DNA of 64,000 nucleotides from Phenylobacterium sp. Lineage in GTDB: Bacteria > Pseudomonadota > Alphaproteobacteria > Caulobacterales > Caulobacteraceae. Below the pieces are notes generated by a model. The model made no database searches. It was not told the origin of the DNA and saw nothing but the letters and a program-made list of their open reading frames with translations. The DNA is taken from the NCBI RefSeq assembly GCF_004297125.1, contig NZ_SCVD01000024.1:62001-126000 (forward strand), given 5' to 3'. Positions 32,265-40,119 of this stretch are shown piece by piece. Both the position numbers and the translations under genes were made by a program. The first letter of the stretch is position 1, and each line of letters opens with the position of its first letter.

Positions 32265-33104
32265 ATGGGAGAGCAGCTATTCCCAGCATTTGGCGTGCCC
32301 GAGGGTGTTCCACGACGGCAGGCTGGCCCGGCGGGCGAGCGAGTATTCCCCAGCTTTTCGGAGGCGCGGGTGTCGCGAGCGCCGGGTCTGTTGCCTGGGC
32401 GCGCCATCGCGGACTACGCGAACTGGTCCCAGACGGCGGCCCCGCCGAAGAGGCCCAAGGAGCGCGGCGGGGGCGCCGACATCTTCATCGGCGGTGGATT
32501 CGATGATCGCAGGATCCCGCTTCTGCCGCCTGGCGTGCTGCTCGATAAGGGCGTGATGAGGGACTATGCGGACCGCTACAGGGACGAGACCGGACGTCCG
32601 ACAAAGTACTATGGCAACTGGAAGAAAACGGACGTCATGCGCGCGGTCCGCGAAGCCAACGCGACAGGCGGACCCGTGAACCTGGTCGGTCATAGCTGGG
32701 GCGGCACCGACGCCTACAATGTCGCCGCGCAGGCGAGGCGCGAGGGCTTGCGGATCGACAACGTCATCACCCTTGATCCGGTTGGCGGCGGACTTGGGCT
32801 GGCGGGACGTGACCTGGGCAAGCCGACGCCGGGCACGTGGACCAATGTGACGGCCAATCCGCGCGAGGCGGGTTTCGCCGACCTGGTGGCCGCCATCGGC
32901 GGTAAGCCTTCGGAACTGCCGCTCAGCGAGGCCGGCCACCACAACAGCACGCGCGCCGGTCACGAGGATGTCGACGCGATGATGCGGGCGGGTGGACGAG
33001 CCACGCTGGACGCCAGCCGCCGTCTGCCCGAGATTGACGACGCCATGCCGACACCTGAATGGGTCGCCGGCCGAAACGCGCAGGTTGCGCGCGGAAGGCG
33101 CTGA
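32265..33104 (+). CDS. Alpha/beta-hydrolase (lipase-like) cassette protein, possible effector
   Basis: 279 residues, ATG at 32265. The first 75 residues are proline/arginine-rich and low in structure. The hydrolase core has the nucleophile elbow VNLVGHSWGGTDAYNVA (GxSxG near residue 142), a candidate acid in VITLDPVGGG and a candidate histidine in AGHHNSTRAGHEDVD. This is a serine hydrolase, perhaps a lipase or esterase. It is not a normal phage structural gene, yet sits between portal and scaffold, behind LexA box E, and is followed 6 bp later by a three-span membrane protein. A lipase effector with its immunity protein is the best reading but unproven. Confidence 0.75.
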   Translation: MGEQLFPAFGVPEGVPRRQAGPAGERVFPSFSEARVSRAPGLLPGRAIADYANWSQTAAPPKRPKERGGGADIFIGGGFDDRRIPLLPPGVLLDKGVMRDYADRYRDETGRPTKYYGNWKKTDVMRAVREANATGGPVNLVGHSWGGTDAYNVAAQARREGLRIDNVITLDPVGGGLGLAGRDLGKPTPGTWTNVTANPREAGFADLVAAIGGKPSELPLSEAGHHNSTRAGHEDVDAMMRAGGRATLDASRRLPEIDDAMPTPEWVAGRNAQVARGRR

Positions 33105-33110
33105 GGCGGC

Positions 33111-33551
33111 ATGGATCCTGTTCCACCTCTCTCGATGCTGTTCGGGCACCTGGGCGCCGCGGCGAACGCCGGCATGGAGCTCCTGGCCAATCCAGACTGG
33201 TATCGGGGCTGGGCGAAACTCGCGCTGTTCGGCGGCATACCCACCGCCATTCTGGCGATCCCGGTCTATATGACGGCGATCCTGCATGGTCGTCGGCGGG
33301 GTTTCCGCGCAGCGTTGATCCCCGTCGCCCTCTGGCTGCTCTGCACGGTGGCGGTCACGGTCGGCGGGTCGTGGCTCGCCGACGGCGGACGGCTCTACGG
33401 GATGATCCTCTACTTCGGTTGGGGGTTCCTCGTCTGGCTGTGGCTGCCCGTCGCCCTGGCGTCGGTGTGGCTGGCCGGGTGGCGACGGCGTGTGTTGATC
33501 CGGCGCTATTACGAGAACGAAGGCCGGAGCGGGACGGGCGAGACGCCTTAG
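33111..33551 (+). CDS. Three-span membrane protein, possible immunity protein for the hydrolase
   Basis: 146 residues; spans LALFGGIPTAILAIPVYMTA, LIPVALWLLCTVAVTVGGSW and YFGWGFLVWLWLPVALASVW, with a basic tail RRRVLIRRYY. Starts 6 bp after the hydrolase stop, so it is co-transcribed. A membrane partner would fit protection from a lipase acting at the membrane. No family recognised. Confidence 0.65.
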   Translation: MDPVPPLSMLFGHLGAAANAGMELLANPDWYRGWAKLALFGGIPTAILAIPVYMTAILHGRRRGFRAALIPVALWLLCTVAVTVGGSWLADGGRLYGMILYFGWGFLVWLWLPVALASVWLAGWRRRVLIRRYYENEGRSGTGETP

Positions 33552-33653
33552 CGCTCGTTGCTCCGTGATGAGCAGGACGACCTCAGGGCCGGCGTGAAGG
33601 CGCTCGGCCCACAATACTGACCGCCCGCACGGGCAAATCCACAAAGGACATCC

Positions 33654-34454
33654 ATGGAAAACGACGACGCCATCATGGCGGGCGAGGGCGACCTCGTGCG
33701 CGCGGACGAACTCGGCCTGGAGGCCGGCGACGGACCAGAGACGATCGAGGTCGAACTGGACGGCGAGGTCCATGTCGTGCCGGCGGCGCTGAAAGGCGCG
33801 ATCCTTCGACAGGCGGACTACACCCGCAAGACCCAGGAACTGGCCGAGCATCGGCGGGCGCTGGAGGCCGAGCGCCAGGCCTTCGGGCAGGAGGCGGCGA
33901 GCCTGCGCGGAGCGAGCCGCGACCGCATGCGGTTGGCGGCGCTGGACGAGCAGATCGCCGAGTTCCAGGCCGTCGACTGGGACGCCTATGCGGCGGAGGA
34001 CCCTCAGGCTGCCCAGCATCTGTGGGATCGCTTCCAGGCGGTGGGCGATGCGCGCGAGCGCCTGGCCTACGCCGTGTCGCATCACGAGAGCCGAGAGGAG
34101 ATGCGGGCCGCGCGCGAAGCCGCCGAGGAGATGGCGGCGACGGGCGCCAAGCTTCGCGAGGAGATCGACGGCTGGTCGCCGGAGGTCGCCGCCAAGCTGG
34201 TGGAGTACGGCCAGGCGTTCGGCGTCACGCTCGAGGAGCTGGCCCAGATGGCCGACGCGCGGCTCTGGAAGCTGCTGCACAAGGCCTGGCGGGCCGACCA
34301 GGCGAGCCAGGGTGAGACGCAGGCCGAAGCGGTCCAGGTGCGTCCCGCGGTGACGGTCGCCGGCGGTGGCGCGGGCGGGGGCGGCGTCCGCGACGAACTG
34401 GCCACCAAGGAGTGGATGCGCCGCCGCAACGACCAGATGACGCGGGGGCGCTGA
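33654..34454 (+). CDS. Phage scaffold-like protein
   Basis: 266 residues, acidic and almost entirely helical, with a long coiled coil (about 50-190: RKTQELAEHRRALEAERQAF ... ESREEMRAAREAAEEM) and a glycine-rich hinge before a basic C-terminus (TKEWMRRRNDQMTRGR). Scaffold proteins nucleate coat assembly and bind coat through a basic C-terminal helix. Its position between portal and coat genes supports the call. AAGGA precedes the ATG. Confidence 0.8.
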   Translation: MENDDAIMAGEGDLVRADELGLEAGDGPETIEVELDGEVHVVPAALKGAILRQADYTRKTQELAEHRRALEAERQAFGQEAASLRGASRDRMRLAALDEQIAEFQAVDWDAYAAEDPQAAQHLWDRFQAVGDARERLAYAVSHHESREEMRAAREAAEEMAATGAKLREEIDGWSPEVAAKLVEYGQAFGVTLEELAQMADARLWKLLHKAWRADQASQGETQAEAVQVRPAVTVAGGGAGGGGVRDELATKEWMRRRNDQMTRGR

Positions 34455-35029
34455 TGGTGACGATGATCGACGGCGTCCTGCCGCCGCCGCCAGTCTCCGG
34501 CCGTACCGAAGGACCCGTGCTGTCGCTGAAGGACTATGCGGCGCTGCAACGCGCGCCGAAACGGGCGCCGACGACCCGAGTGACGGTGCGATCGTACGAC
34601 GTGCCCGGGAGCTGGCTCAACAAACTCACCGGCAAGCAGCTGTCCGACGAAGCGAAGGCTTACTCGCCCGACCACATGTACGCGGAGTATGACGATGGCC
34701 GCGAACAGTACATCTACCGCGGCGGGCCTCGTGGAGCGTTCCTGAGCGCGCGGGTGGATCCGGCGCGCGAGAGCCCGGACTACGGCCGCGGAGAGCGTGT
34801 TCTCTACCGAACCGAACTGCCCGGCCAGACGGCGCGTCAGGCGATCCAGCCGGCGCGCGAGGCGGCCGATCACCTCAATCGCTCCGGGCAGCCCTATCTG
34901 GTTTTCGGATCGAACTCGAACTCCGTTATCGGCGATTTGACCGCCGACCAACTGGGACACCGTGTGGGAGATCGGCAGACGCCGGGATACAGACCAAGCA
35001 CCTTGTCACCCTACTTGCCGGGTTGGTGA
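34454..35029 (+). CDS. Cassette protein with N-x-N-S motif, possible effector
   Basis: 191 residues, start ATG overlapping the scaffold stop (TGATG), so it is made with the late genes. The first 50 residues are proline-rich. The core has PDHMYAEYDDGREQYIYRGG (a histidine/tyrosine strand) and GQPYLVFGSNSNSVIGDL. The late N-S-N-S loop recalls cysteine-peptidase-like (NlpC/papain-fold) proteins, but no catalytic cysteine is present and I do not assign activity. It converges, with a 24-bp overlap, on a four-span membrane protein behind LexA box G. Confidence 0.6.
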   Translation: MVTMIDGVLPPPPVSGRTEGPVLSLKDYAALQRAPKRAPTTRVTVRSYDVPGSWLNKLTGKQLSDEAKAYSPDHMYAEYDDGREQYIYRGGPRGAFLSARVDPARESPDYGRGERVLYRTELPGQTARQAIQPAREAADHLNRSGQPYLVFGSNSNSVIGDLTADQLGHRVGDRQTPGYRPSTLSPYLPGW

Positions 35030-35416
35030 ACCCTCGGGCGTTGCGGTCAGAATCCTCCGCAGCCCTCCAATCGCGAACGGCCATACAACCAAGCCTGGCG
35101 TGAGCGCGGAGGGCAGCACCATCCACATATTGTCGCCCTCCACCACGATGGCGGCGAAGAGGGTGACGGTCCAGATCGTGGCCGGCGCGGCAAGCGCCAG
35201 TATGCCGGCCACTCGGCGCCAGCGGCTACCGGTGGGGGCTGGTGCGCGTCCCAACTGCAGAATCCACCAGTCCGTACCGAAGAAATAGCCCCCGACGCAG
35301 GCGAACAGGATCGCGCCGAGCAGCGGAGTGCCATCCGCCGGTGCGAAGGCGAAAAAGGCCGCAACCGCTGCGACGGACAAGACGATCAGCGCAAGGGGCG
35401 CGAAGGCTGGGCGCAT
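35006..35416 (-). CDS. Four-span membrane protein, possible immunity protein (opposite strand)
   Basis: 136 residues from ATG 35416 with GAGGAG upstream. Spans LALIVLSVAAVAAFFAF, LLGAILFACVGGYFFG, AGILALAAPATIWTVTLFAA and LPSALTPGLVVWPFAIGGL. It is the only gene on the minus strand between terL and the GT9 gene at 40.8 kb, and LexA box G sits 13 bp before its start. Being separately transcribed from the 34454 protein, it could be expressed without the late genes. Confidence 0.7.
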   Translation of the reverse strand: MRPAFAPLALIVLSVAAVAAFFAFAPADGTPLLGAILFACVGGYFFGTDWWILQLGRAPAPTGSRWRRVAGILALAAPATIWTVTLFAAIVVEGDNMWMVLPSALTPGLVVWPFAIGGLRRILTATPEGSPTRQVG

Positions 35417-35429
35417 GAACGCTCCTCAA

Positions 35430-35444
35430 GTTCCCTTTACGTTC
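35430..35444 (-). promoter_or_regulatory. LexA box G (perfect GTTC-N7-GTTC; reads GAAC-N7-GAAC on the gene's strand)
   Basis: GTTC-CCTTTAC-GTTC, 13 bp upstream of the minus-strand gene at 35416. The plus-strand coat gene starts 174 bp away in the other direction. Confidence 0.7.
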
Positions 35445-35618
35445 TAAGCGCAACTCTTCCGAGCTGCAAGGACTGCCCGCCTCCGAGCCGCGCGAGCGCC
35501 GGAACACCGGTCGATCCCTTGAACACCGCGCCGCCAGACGGCGAGCGCCCGAGCACACGCGTCCTTCGCGCCTCGGGAGCGACAGCGCGGCCTCATCCAA
35601 CATCCCAAAGGACCAACC

Positions 35619-36794
35619 ATGGCCAACACCATCCTGACCGCCACCGCGGTGACGCGGGAAGCGCTGCGCGTGCTCCACCAGAAGCTGAACTTCGTGGGCA
35701 CCATCACGCGCGACTACGACGACCGGTTCGCCCACTCGGGCGCCAAGATCGGCGACACCCTGAAGATCCGCCTGCCGAACCAGTACGTTGTCCGCACCGG
35801 GGCGCCGCTGGGCAACAACAGCACGCTGAACGACACGACCGAGACCTCGGCGGACCTCAAGGTCCAGACCCAGAAGGGCGTGGACCTGAACTTCACCTCC
35901 ATCGACCTGACTTTGAGCCTGGACGACTTCTCCGAGCGCATCCTGGAGCCCGCCATGAGCGTGCTCGCCGCCAACATCGAGGCGGACGCCATGACCATGT
36001 ACAAGGACGTCTGGAGTCAGGTCGGCGGCGCGACCAACTTCGCCAAGGTGCTGCAAGCGCGCAAGGTGCTGGTGGACAACCTGGCGCCGCTGAACGCGCG
36101 GACCTGCAACCTCAACACCCAGGACAACGTGGACCTGGTGAGCGAGCTGAAGGGCCTGTTCAACGACAAGACCACGATCTCGAAGCAGAACCGCGAGGGC
36201 TTCATGGGGCGGACCGCCGGGTTCGACTTCATGGAGAACACGCTGTGGCCGGCTCACGGGCGGGGTCCGACCACCGGCAGCGTGGTGGTGAACGGCGCGA
36301 GCCAGACGGGCGCCGCCCTGACGGTCTCCGGCGGGACGGGCGCCCCGGCGGCCGGTGATGTCATCACCATCACGGGCGTGTTCCGGGTCCATCCGGAGAC
36401 CAAGCAGTCCACCGGCGTGCTGCAACAGTTCGTGGTCGGGGCCGGGGCGACGGCGACGTCGTATCCGATCTCGCCCGCGATCGTGACGAGTGGCGCGGCC
36501 CAGAACGTTTCGGGCTCCCCGGCGAACTCCGCGCCCGTGAGTATCGCGGGGACGGCGAACGTCGCTCACGGTCTCTCGATGGCCTACCAGAAGGGCGCCT
36601 TCGCCTTCGCGACGGCCGACATGGTGATGCCGCGCGGCGTGGACTTCGCCAGCCGGGAGGTGTTCGACGGCGTGTCCATGCGGATCGTGCGCCAGTACGA
36701 CATCAACTCGGACAAGTTCCCGTGCCGCCTGGACGTGCTGTACGGCTTCAAGACCATCCGGCCGCAGCTCGCCTGCCGCCTGGCCAACATCTAG
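35619..36794 (+). CDS. Major capsid protein, P22 coat (gp5)-like
   Basis: 391 residues, ATG at 35619 with AAAGGA upstream. MANTILTATAVTREALRVLH, the early IGDTLKIRLPNQYVVRTG, and the ending FKTIRPQLACRLANI are characteristic of P22-family HK97-fold coat proteins. An inserted glycine/serine/threonine-rich domain (about 220-320, VVVNGASQTGAALTVSGGTG) matches the I-domain position in P22. It forms the icosahedral head. Confidence 0.92.
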   Translation: MANTILTATAVTREALRVLHQKLNFVGTITRDYDDRFAHSGAKIGDTLKIRLPNQYVVRTGAPLGNNSTLNDTTETSADLKVQTQKGVDLNFTSIDLTLSLDDFSERILEPAMSVLAANIEADAMTMYKDVWSQVGGATNFAKVLQARKVLVDNLAPLNARTCNLNTQDNVDLVSELKGLFNDKTTISKQNREGFMGRTAGFDFMENTLWPAHGRGPTTGSVVVNGASQTGAALTVSGGTGAPAAGDVITITGVFRVHPETKQSTGVLQQFVVGAGATATSYPISPAIVTSGAAQNVSGSPANSAPVSIAGTANVAHGLSMAYQKGAFAFATADMVMPRGVDFASREVFDGVSMRIVRQYDINSDKFPCRLDVLYGFKTIRPQLACRLANI

Positions 36795-36869
36795 CGGGAT
36801 GACCGCGGCGGACGGCGCTCCAGTCGGGCGTCGTCCGCCGTTAAGGCTCCAACGCTGTCAGGAGGAACG

Positions 36870-37331
36870 ATGGCGATCAGTGACACCGAGGCGAGCGCCC
36901 GCGCGCTCGGCCTTTCGTTGCGCGAGCGTGCGGAACTTTCGCGAGCACCGAAGCTCAAGCCCGAGAAGCAATTCTGGAACCTGCCCGCGAAACTAGATCG
37001 GGCGCGAGCGATCGCCGATGAAGAAGGACGCGCCGCGTGGGGGGCGGCACGGGCTCAGGGCGTTTCGCGTCCGCACAACAATGCGCTCGACGCTCAACGC
37101 CACGCGCGCTGGTCTGAGCGGATGGCGCGGGAGATCGATCCTGTGACCTCGTTCCTCGTGGGGACCGGTCACGAACTTGCGGAGATGTTCCAGCCACGCG
37201 CGGAGGCCCTGATGGATTTCCGTAACAATGCCGAGGGTCGCCGCGCCGCTCGCGAGGGCCGGCCGATCGATCCGACGCGGCTTCAGGCCACCCCAACGCC
37301 TTATCGACCTAAGATGACGCACGGATTTTGA
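36870..37331 (+). CDS. DUF6973-like cassette protein, possible effector
   Basis: 153 residues with AGGAGGAACG before the ATG. The C-terminal half has NNALDAQRHARWSERMAREI, then GTGHELAEMF and MDFRNNAEGRR. This N-A-x-x-RHA-x-W ... GHE ... N-N-x-x-G arrangement resembles the DUF6973 domain seen in some secreted or toxin-like proteins; I recall this from pattern only. It has no place in P22-type morphogenesis. LexA box F and two membrane-anchored proteins follow, giving again an effector-plus-partner layout. Confidence 0.65.
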   Translation: MAISDTEASARALGLSLRERAELSRAPKLKPEKQFWNLPAKLDRARAIADEEGRAAWGAARAQGVSRPHNNALDAQRHARWSERMAREIDPVTSFLVGTGHELAEMFQPRAEALMDFRNNAEGRRAAREGRPIDPTRLQATPTPYRPKMTHGF

Positions 37332-37342
37332 TCGACAGCATC

Positions 37343-37357
37343 GTTCGTGATATGTTC
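37343..37357 (+). promoter_or_regulatory. LexA box F (perfect GTTC-N7-GTTC)
   Basis: GTTC-GTGATAT-GTTC, 12 bp after the DUF6973-like stop and 32 bp before the TTG start at 37390. Confidence 0.75.
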
Positions 37358-37389
37358 CATGGGGGCTGCCGCATCCTGGAGCGCGTGGC

Positions 37390-37692
37390 TTGTTGACCTG
37401 GTCCAATATTGGAAAATTCGTGGGCGGCTGCATCGTCGGTTTCCTGGCGATCTTCATCCTGGTAGTCGGCGACCCGATAGGACTGAGGCTATTGTCGCCC
37501 CGAGACGGCTGGACATTATCGTCCGCCGCGCGCGGTGGTGACGGTGCGGTCGTGCATGCTACCCGCCGAGCCCTGGGTATGCGCGTCCGCTGCCGCGGCG
37601 CGTGCGACGATATCCGGCTGGTGCATGGCGCCCCTCCGGCCGCCCCCTCGTCGTCGCCCCTGAGTGGGCAGCGGCCAGGAGCGCCCAGATGA
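37390..37692 (+). CDS. Membrane-anchored protein with CRGACDD motif, copy 1 (short)
   Basis: 100 residues from TTG 37390 (GGAG 8 nt upstream). One N-terminal span (FVGGCIVGFLAIFILVVGDP) and a periplasmic part with MRVRCRGACDDIRLVHG. Its stop overlaps the next ATG (ATGA at 37689), a sign of translational coupling. The next gene has the same plan with RCAGGCDDVQLRQ but continues for another 60 residues, so this copy looks truncated after the CDD motif (a low-complexity PPAAPSSSP tail follows). Confidence 0.6.
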   Translation: MLTWSNIGKFVGGCIVGFLAIFILVVGDPIGLRLLSPRDGWTLSSAARGGDGAVVHATRRALGMRVRCRGACDDIRLVHGAPPAAPSSSPLSGQRPGAPR

Positions 37693-38150
37693 CGAACGGG
37701 GTGCGCGGCTGGCGTCCCGGCGCCTTCATCCTGGGTCTGGTCGCCGGGGGCGCTGTGGCCGTCGGTGCGGTATGGATCGCTTGGCCGTTCCCACCGTTCG
37801 GCTGGTGGAGCGTCAGCGCCGAGATCAATGGCCATGATGTCGACCGCCATGGCGGCGCGCGCATTGTCCTGTCCGACGGCCTTAGCCGCATCACCCAACG
37901 TTGCGCGGGCGGCTGCGACGATGTCCAGCTACGCCAGAGCACCGGCGAGGGCGACTACGAGGTGAAAGTGCTGGATGCACGCGGAGTCTGTGTCGCGTGT
38001 GACAACGCGGGCTACGTCACGGACGGCCTTCCCACCGACCTCGTCATCTCGGGCGAAGATGCCCTGCACGTGAAGGGCGGCATGGCCGGGCTGACCCCAA
38101 CTCCTGTGCCCAGCCGCCCGGCGGCAGGGCGCGAAATACCCACCCGCTAG
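37689..38150 (+). CDS. Membrane-anchored protein with CxxxCDD and CVAC motifs, copy 2
   Basis: 153 residues. A single N-terminal span (AFILGLVAGGAVAVGAVWIA) then an exported domain with RCAGGCDDVQLRQSTGEGDY and ARGVCVACDNAGYVTDGLP; four cysteines could form two disulfides. Paralogue of the preceding gene. A membrane-tethered periplasmic protein following a possible effector behind a LexA box is compatible with an immunity role for a toxin acting outside the cytoplasm. No family recognised. Confidence 0.65.
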   Translation: MTNGVRGWRPGAFILGLVAGGAVAVGAVWIAWPFPPFGWWSVSAEINGHDVDRHGGARIVLSDGLSRITQRCAGGCDDVQLRQSTGEGDYEVKVLDARGVCVACDNAGYVTDGLPTDLVISGEDALHVKGGMAGLTPTPVPSRPAAGREIPTR

Positions 38151-38239
38151 CATCTGAACCGAGGCCCTGGCGCCCGTCGGTCTGACGCGGCGTCCCTGAC
38201 TGGCGGCCAGCCAGTCCCTCCAGGACTCGGAACCACATC

Positions 38240-38866
38240 ATGGCAATCGCGACCTACGCGCAGCTTCAGGCTGCCGCGGCGAACTGGCTTGTGCGCGCGG
38301 ACCTCACGGCGCGCATCCCCGAATTCATCACCCTGGCTGAGGCCAGGCTGAACCGCCTGTTGCGGACGCGGCTGGCGGAGACCGAGATCCCGCTGGCCGT
38401 GACCGTCGGGGGCCGGTCTGTCCCGTTGCCGGCGGGCTTCACCGAGCCGCTGCGCGTGTGGATCGAGCGGGGCGGCGTGCGGGACGAGCTGCCGTTCCTG
38501 GAGGCCAGCCTGATCGGCGCGTCCTCGCTGCGGGGCGCACCCGGGGCGTGGACGGTGGACGGCGACCGGCTCGCCTTCGACCGGCCCTGCGACCAGGCCT
38601 ATGCGCTAACGCTGCGGATGCTGCAGGCGTTCGCCCTGTCGGACATCGCGCCGACCAATGCGCTGCTGAGCGAGGCTCCGGATGTCTATCTGTTCGCCAC
38701 CCTCAGCGAAGCCGGGCCGTTCCTGCGGGATGCCGACCTGGCCGGCGTCTACGAGTCCAAGCTGAGCCGGGCGATCGGCGAACTGAACGCCAAGGACGCC
38801 CGAAGCCGGGCGCCGTGGACCCTGGTGACGGAACTGCCGGACCTGGTTCCGGCGCGGGGCCTCTGA
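38240..38866 (+). CDS. Phage head-tail adaptor protein (P22 gp4/SU10-adaptor-like)
   Basis: 208 residues. ATYAQLQAAAANWLVRADLT and IPEFITLAEARLNRLLRTRL are the opening helices of a widespread podovirus adaptor family. The end (AGVYESKLSRAIGELNAKDA) is likewise helical. The adaptor ring docks below the portal and seals DNA in the head. Position after portal, scaffold and coat genes agrees. Confidence 0.82.
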   Translation: MAIATYAQLQAAAANWLVRADLTARIPEFITLAEARLNRLLRTRLAETEIPLAVTVGGRSVPLPAGFTEPLRVWIERGGVRDELPFLEASLIGASSLRGAPGAWTVDGDRLAFDRPCDQAYALTLRMLQAFALSDIAPTNALLSEAPDVYLFATLSEAGPFLRDADLAGVYESKLSRAIGELNAKDARSRAPWTLVTELPDLVPARGL

Positions 38867-39111
38867 TGCTGTCGCCCGTCGGGCCCGGCGTGCCCGCGAC
38901 GGTGCGGGCGGTGCTCAAGTCGTTCCACGACGCGCTCGCCGGCCTGATCACGCCAGGCGCGCCGACGCCGCTGTTCGCCGTCGCAGCGGCGGGCCTGCCG
39001 CCGGCGGCGGACCATCCGCAGACCCTGGTGCTCGTCACCGACCTCAACATCCTCGCCCATTCGGACGGGGCCCATTGGATCCGCCAAGACACGGGAGCCG
39101 TGATCGTCTGA
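38866..39111 (+). CDS. Small phage protein
   Basis: 81 residues, start overlapping the adaptor stop (TGATG) and stop overlapping the next start, so it is firmly within the operon. FHDALAGLITPGAPTPLFAV and HPQTLVLVTDLNILAHSDGA suggest a small beta-rich virion protein. Not recognised. Confidence 0.7.
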   Translation: MLSPVGPGVPATVRAVLKSFHDALAGLITPGAPTPLFAVAAAGLPPAADHPQTLVLVTDLNILAHSDGAHWIRQDTGAVIV

Positions 39112-39701
39112 TGCCTTCATCCTGGACACCGTCACTCCGGTTCGAACAGCAGTTCACCGGCGAGAACATCAACACCTGGGGCGACCGGCTGAACGCCGTG
39201 CTCCGCCGCGCCGACTATGCCGTCGCCGGCTGGCTGACCAAGCCGCTGACGGGCGACGCCGCGCTCACCACCGCCAACGACGCCGACGACGAGGCGCGCG
39301 CCGCGATGGTCAAGTTCACCGGCGGGGCGGGGCCGTTCACGGTCACGATTCCGGCGGTGAGCAAGGCCTATCTGGTGTGGAACGCCTGCACTGGCGCGGT
39401 GACCCTGACCACCGGGGCCGGAGCCGCCGTCGCCGTGGATCCGGGCGACATCGTCTGGGTCGCCACCGATGGGGCGAACGTGAGGACGCCCGGATACGGC
39501 GGCGCGTCGATCAAGGACTGGGTCTCCAGCGTGGCCTGGTCCTACAACGCCGGCAACCTGCCCGCCCAGACCGGCAACGCCGGGAAGTTCGTCCGAACGG
39601 ACGGGGTGAGCGCGAGCTGGCAGGCGCTGTCGACCGCCGACCTCACTGATTACGCGAGCGCCGTAAGGGGCCTCGCCTTGGCCTTTGCCGTAGCCCTTTA
39701 G
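39111..39701 (+). CDS. Phage virion protein (tail/fibre associated)
   Basis: 196 residues from ATG 39111. LRFEQQFTGENINTWGDRLN is a common N-terminal motif in phage tail or fibre proteins, followed by beta-rich repeats (TVTIPAVSKAYLVWNACTGA, VTLTTGAGAAVAVDPGDIVW). It probably attaches to or decorates the tail. The exact role is uncertain. Confidence 0.7.
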   Translation: MPSSWTPSLRFEQQFTGENINTWGDRLNAVLRRADYAVAGWLTKPLTGDAALTTANDADDEARAAMVKFTGGAGPFTVTIPAVSKAYLVWNACTGAVTLTTGAGAAVAVDPGDIVWVATDGANVRTPGYGGASIKDWVSSVAWSYNAGNLPAQTGNAGKFVRTDGVSASWQALSTADLTDYASAVRGLALAFAVAL

Positions 39702-39711
39702 GAGAGAAACC

Positions 39712-40119
39712 ATGGCTGTAACGCCGAACAGCATCATCACCCCGCAGACGCCGAGGTCGAACGTCGCGAACCTGACCACGGCGAACACGACCTATACCAC
39801 CACGCCGACCAACAGCGTCCTGCTCGTCACCGCCGGCCCTAACGGCGCGCGTCTGATCAGGCTGGCTGCGATTCCAGCGGCGACGGTGACAGCCAACCAG
39901 ATCCAGATGTTCCGGTCCCTGGACGGCGGGACGACGAAGTACTTCGCGGACAGTACGCTGATGGCTGCCTACGCGATGGCGCAGAATACCGAGGCGCCTA
40001 CGACGGACTTCGGGTATTCGGACGAAAATCCACTGATCCTGTCCGCCAATGAGCGCATATACATGGCTGAAGGACAGTCTGTGAGCATTAATATTTTGGC
40101 TGAGTGGGTCGATTACTGA
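39712..40119 (+). CDS. Phage virion protein, beta-rich
   Basis: 135 residues, ATG at 39712 with GGAGAG upstream. Threonine/asparagine-rich start (PRSNVANLTTANTTYTTTPT) and a jelly-roll-like pattern of strands. Likely a minor structural or fibre protein. Overlaps the next start by 1 bp (TGATG). Unrecognised. Confidence 0.65.
   Translation: MAVTPNSIITPQTPRSNVANLTTANTTYTTTPTNSVLLVTAGPNGARLIRLAAIPAATVTANQIQMFRSLDGGTTKYFADSTLMAAYAMAQNTEAPTTDFGYSDENPLILSANERIYMAEGQSVSINILAEWVDY

Noticed and set aside
39139..39158. GTTC-N8-GTTC at the start of the 39111 gene
   Set aside because: Spacing is 8 and it lies inside the coding sequence of a conserved virion motif.
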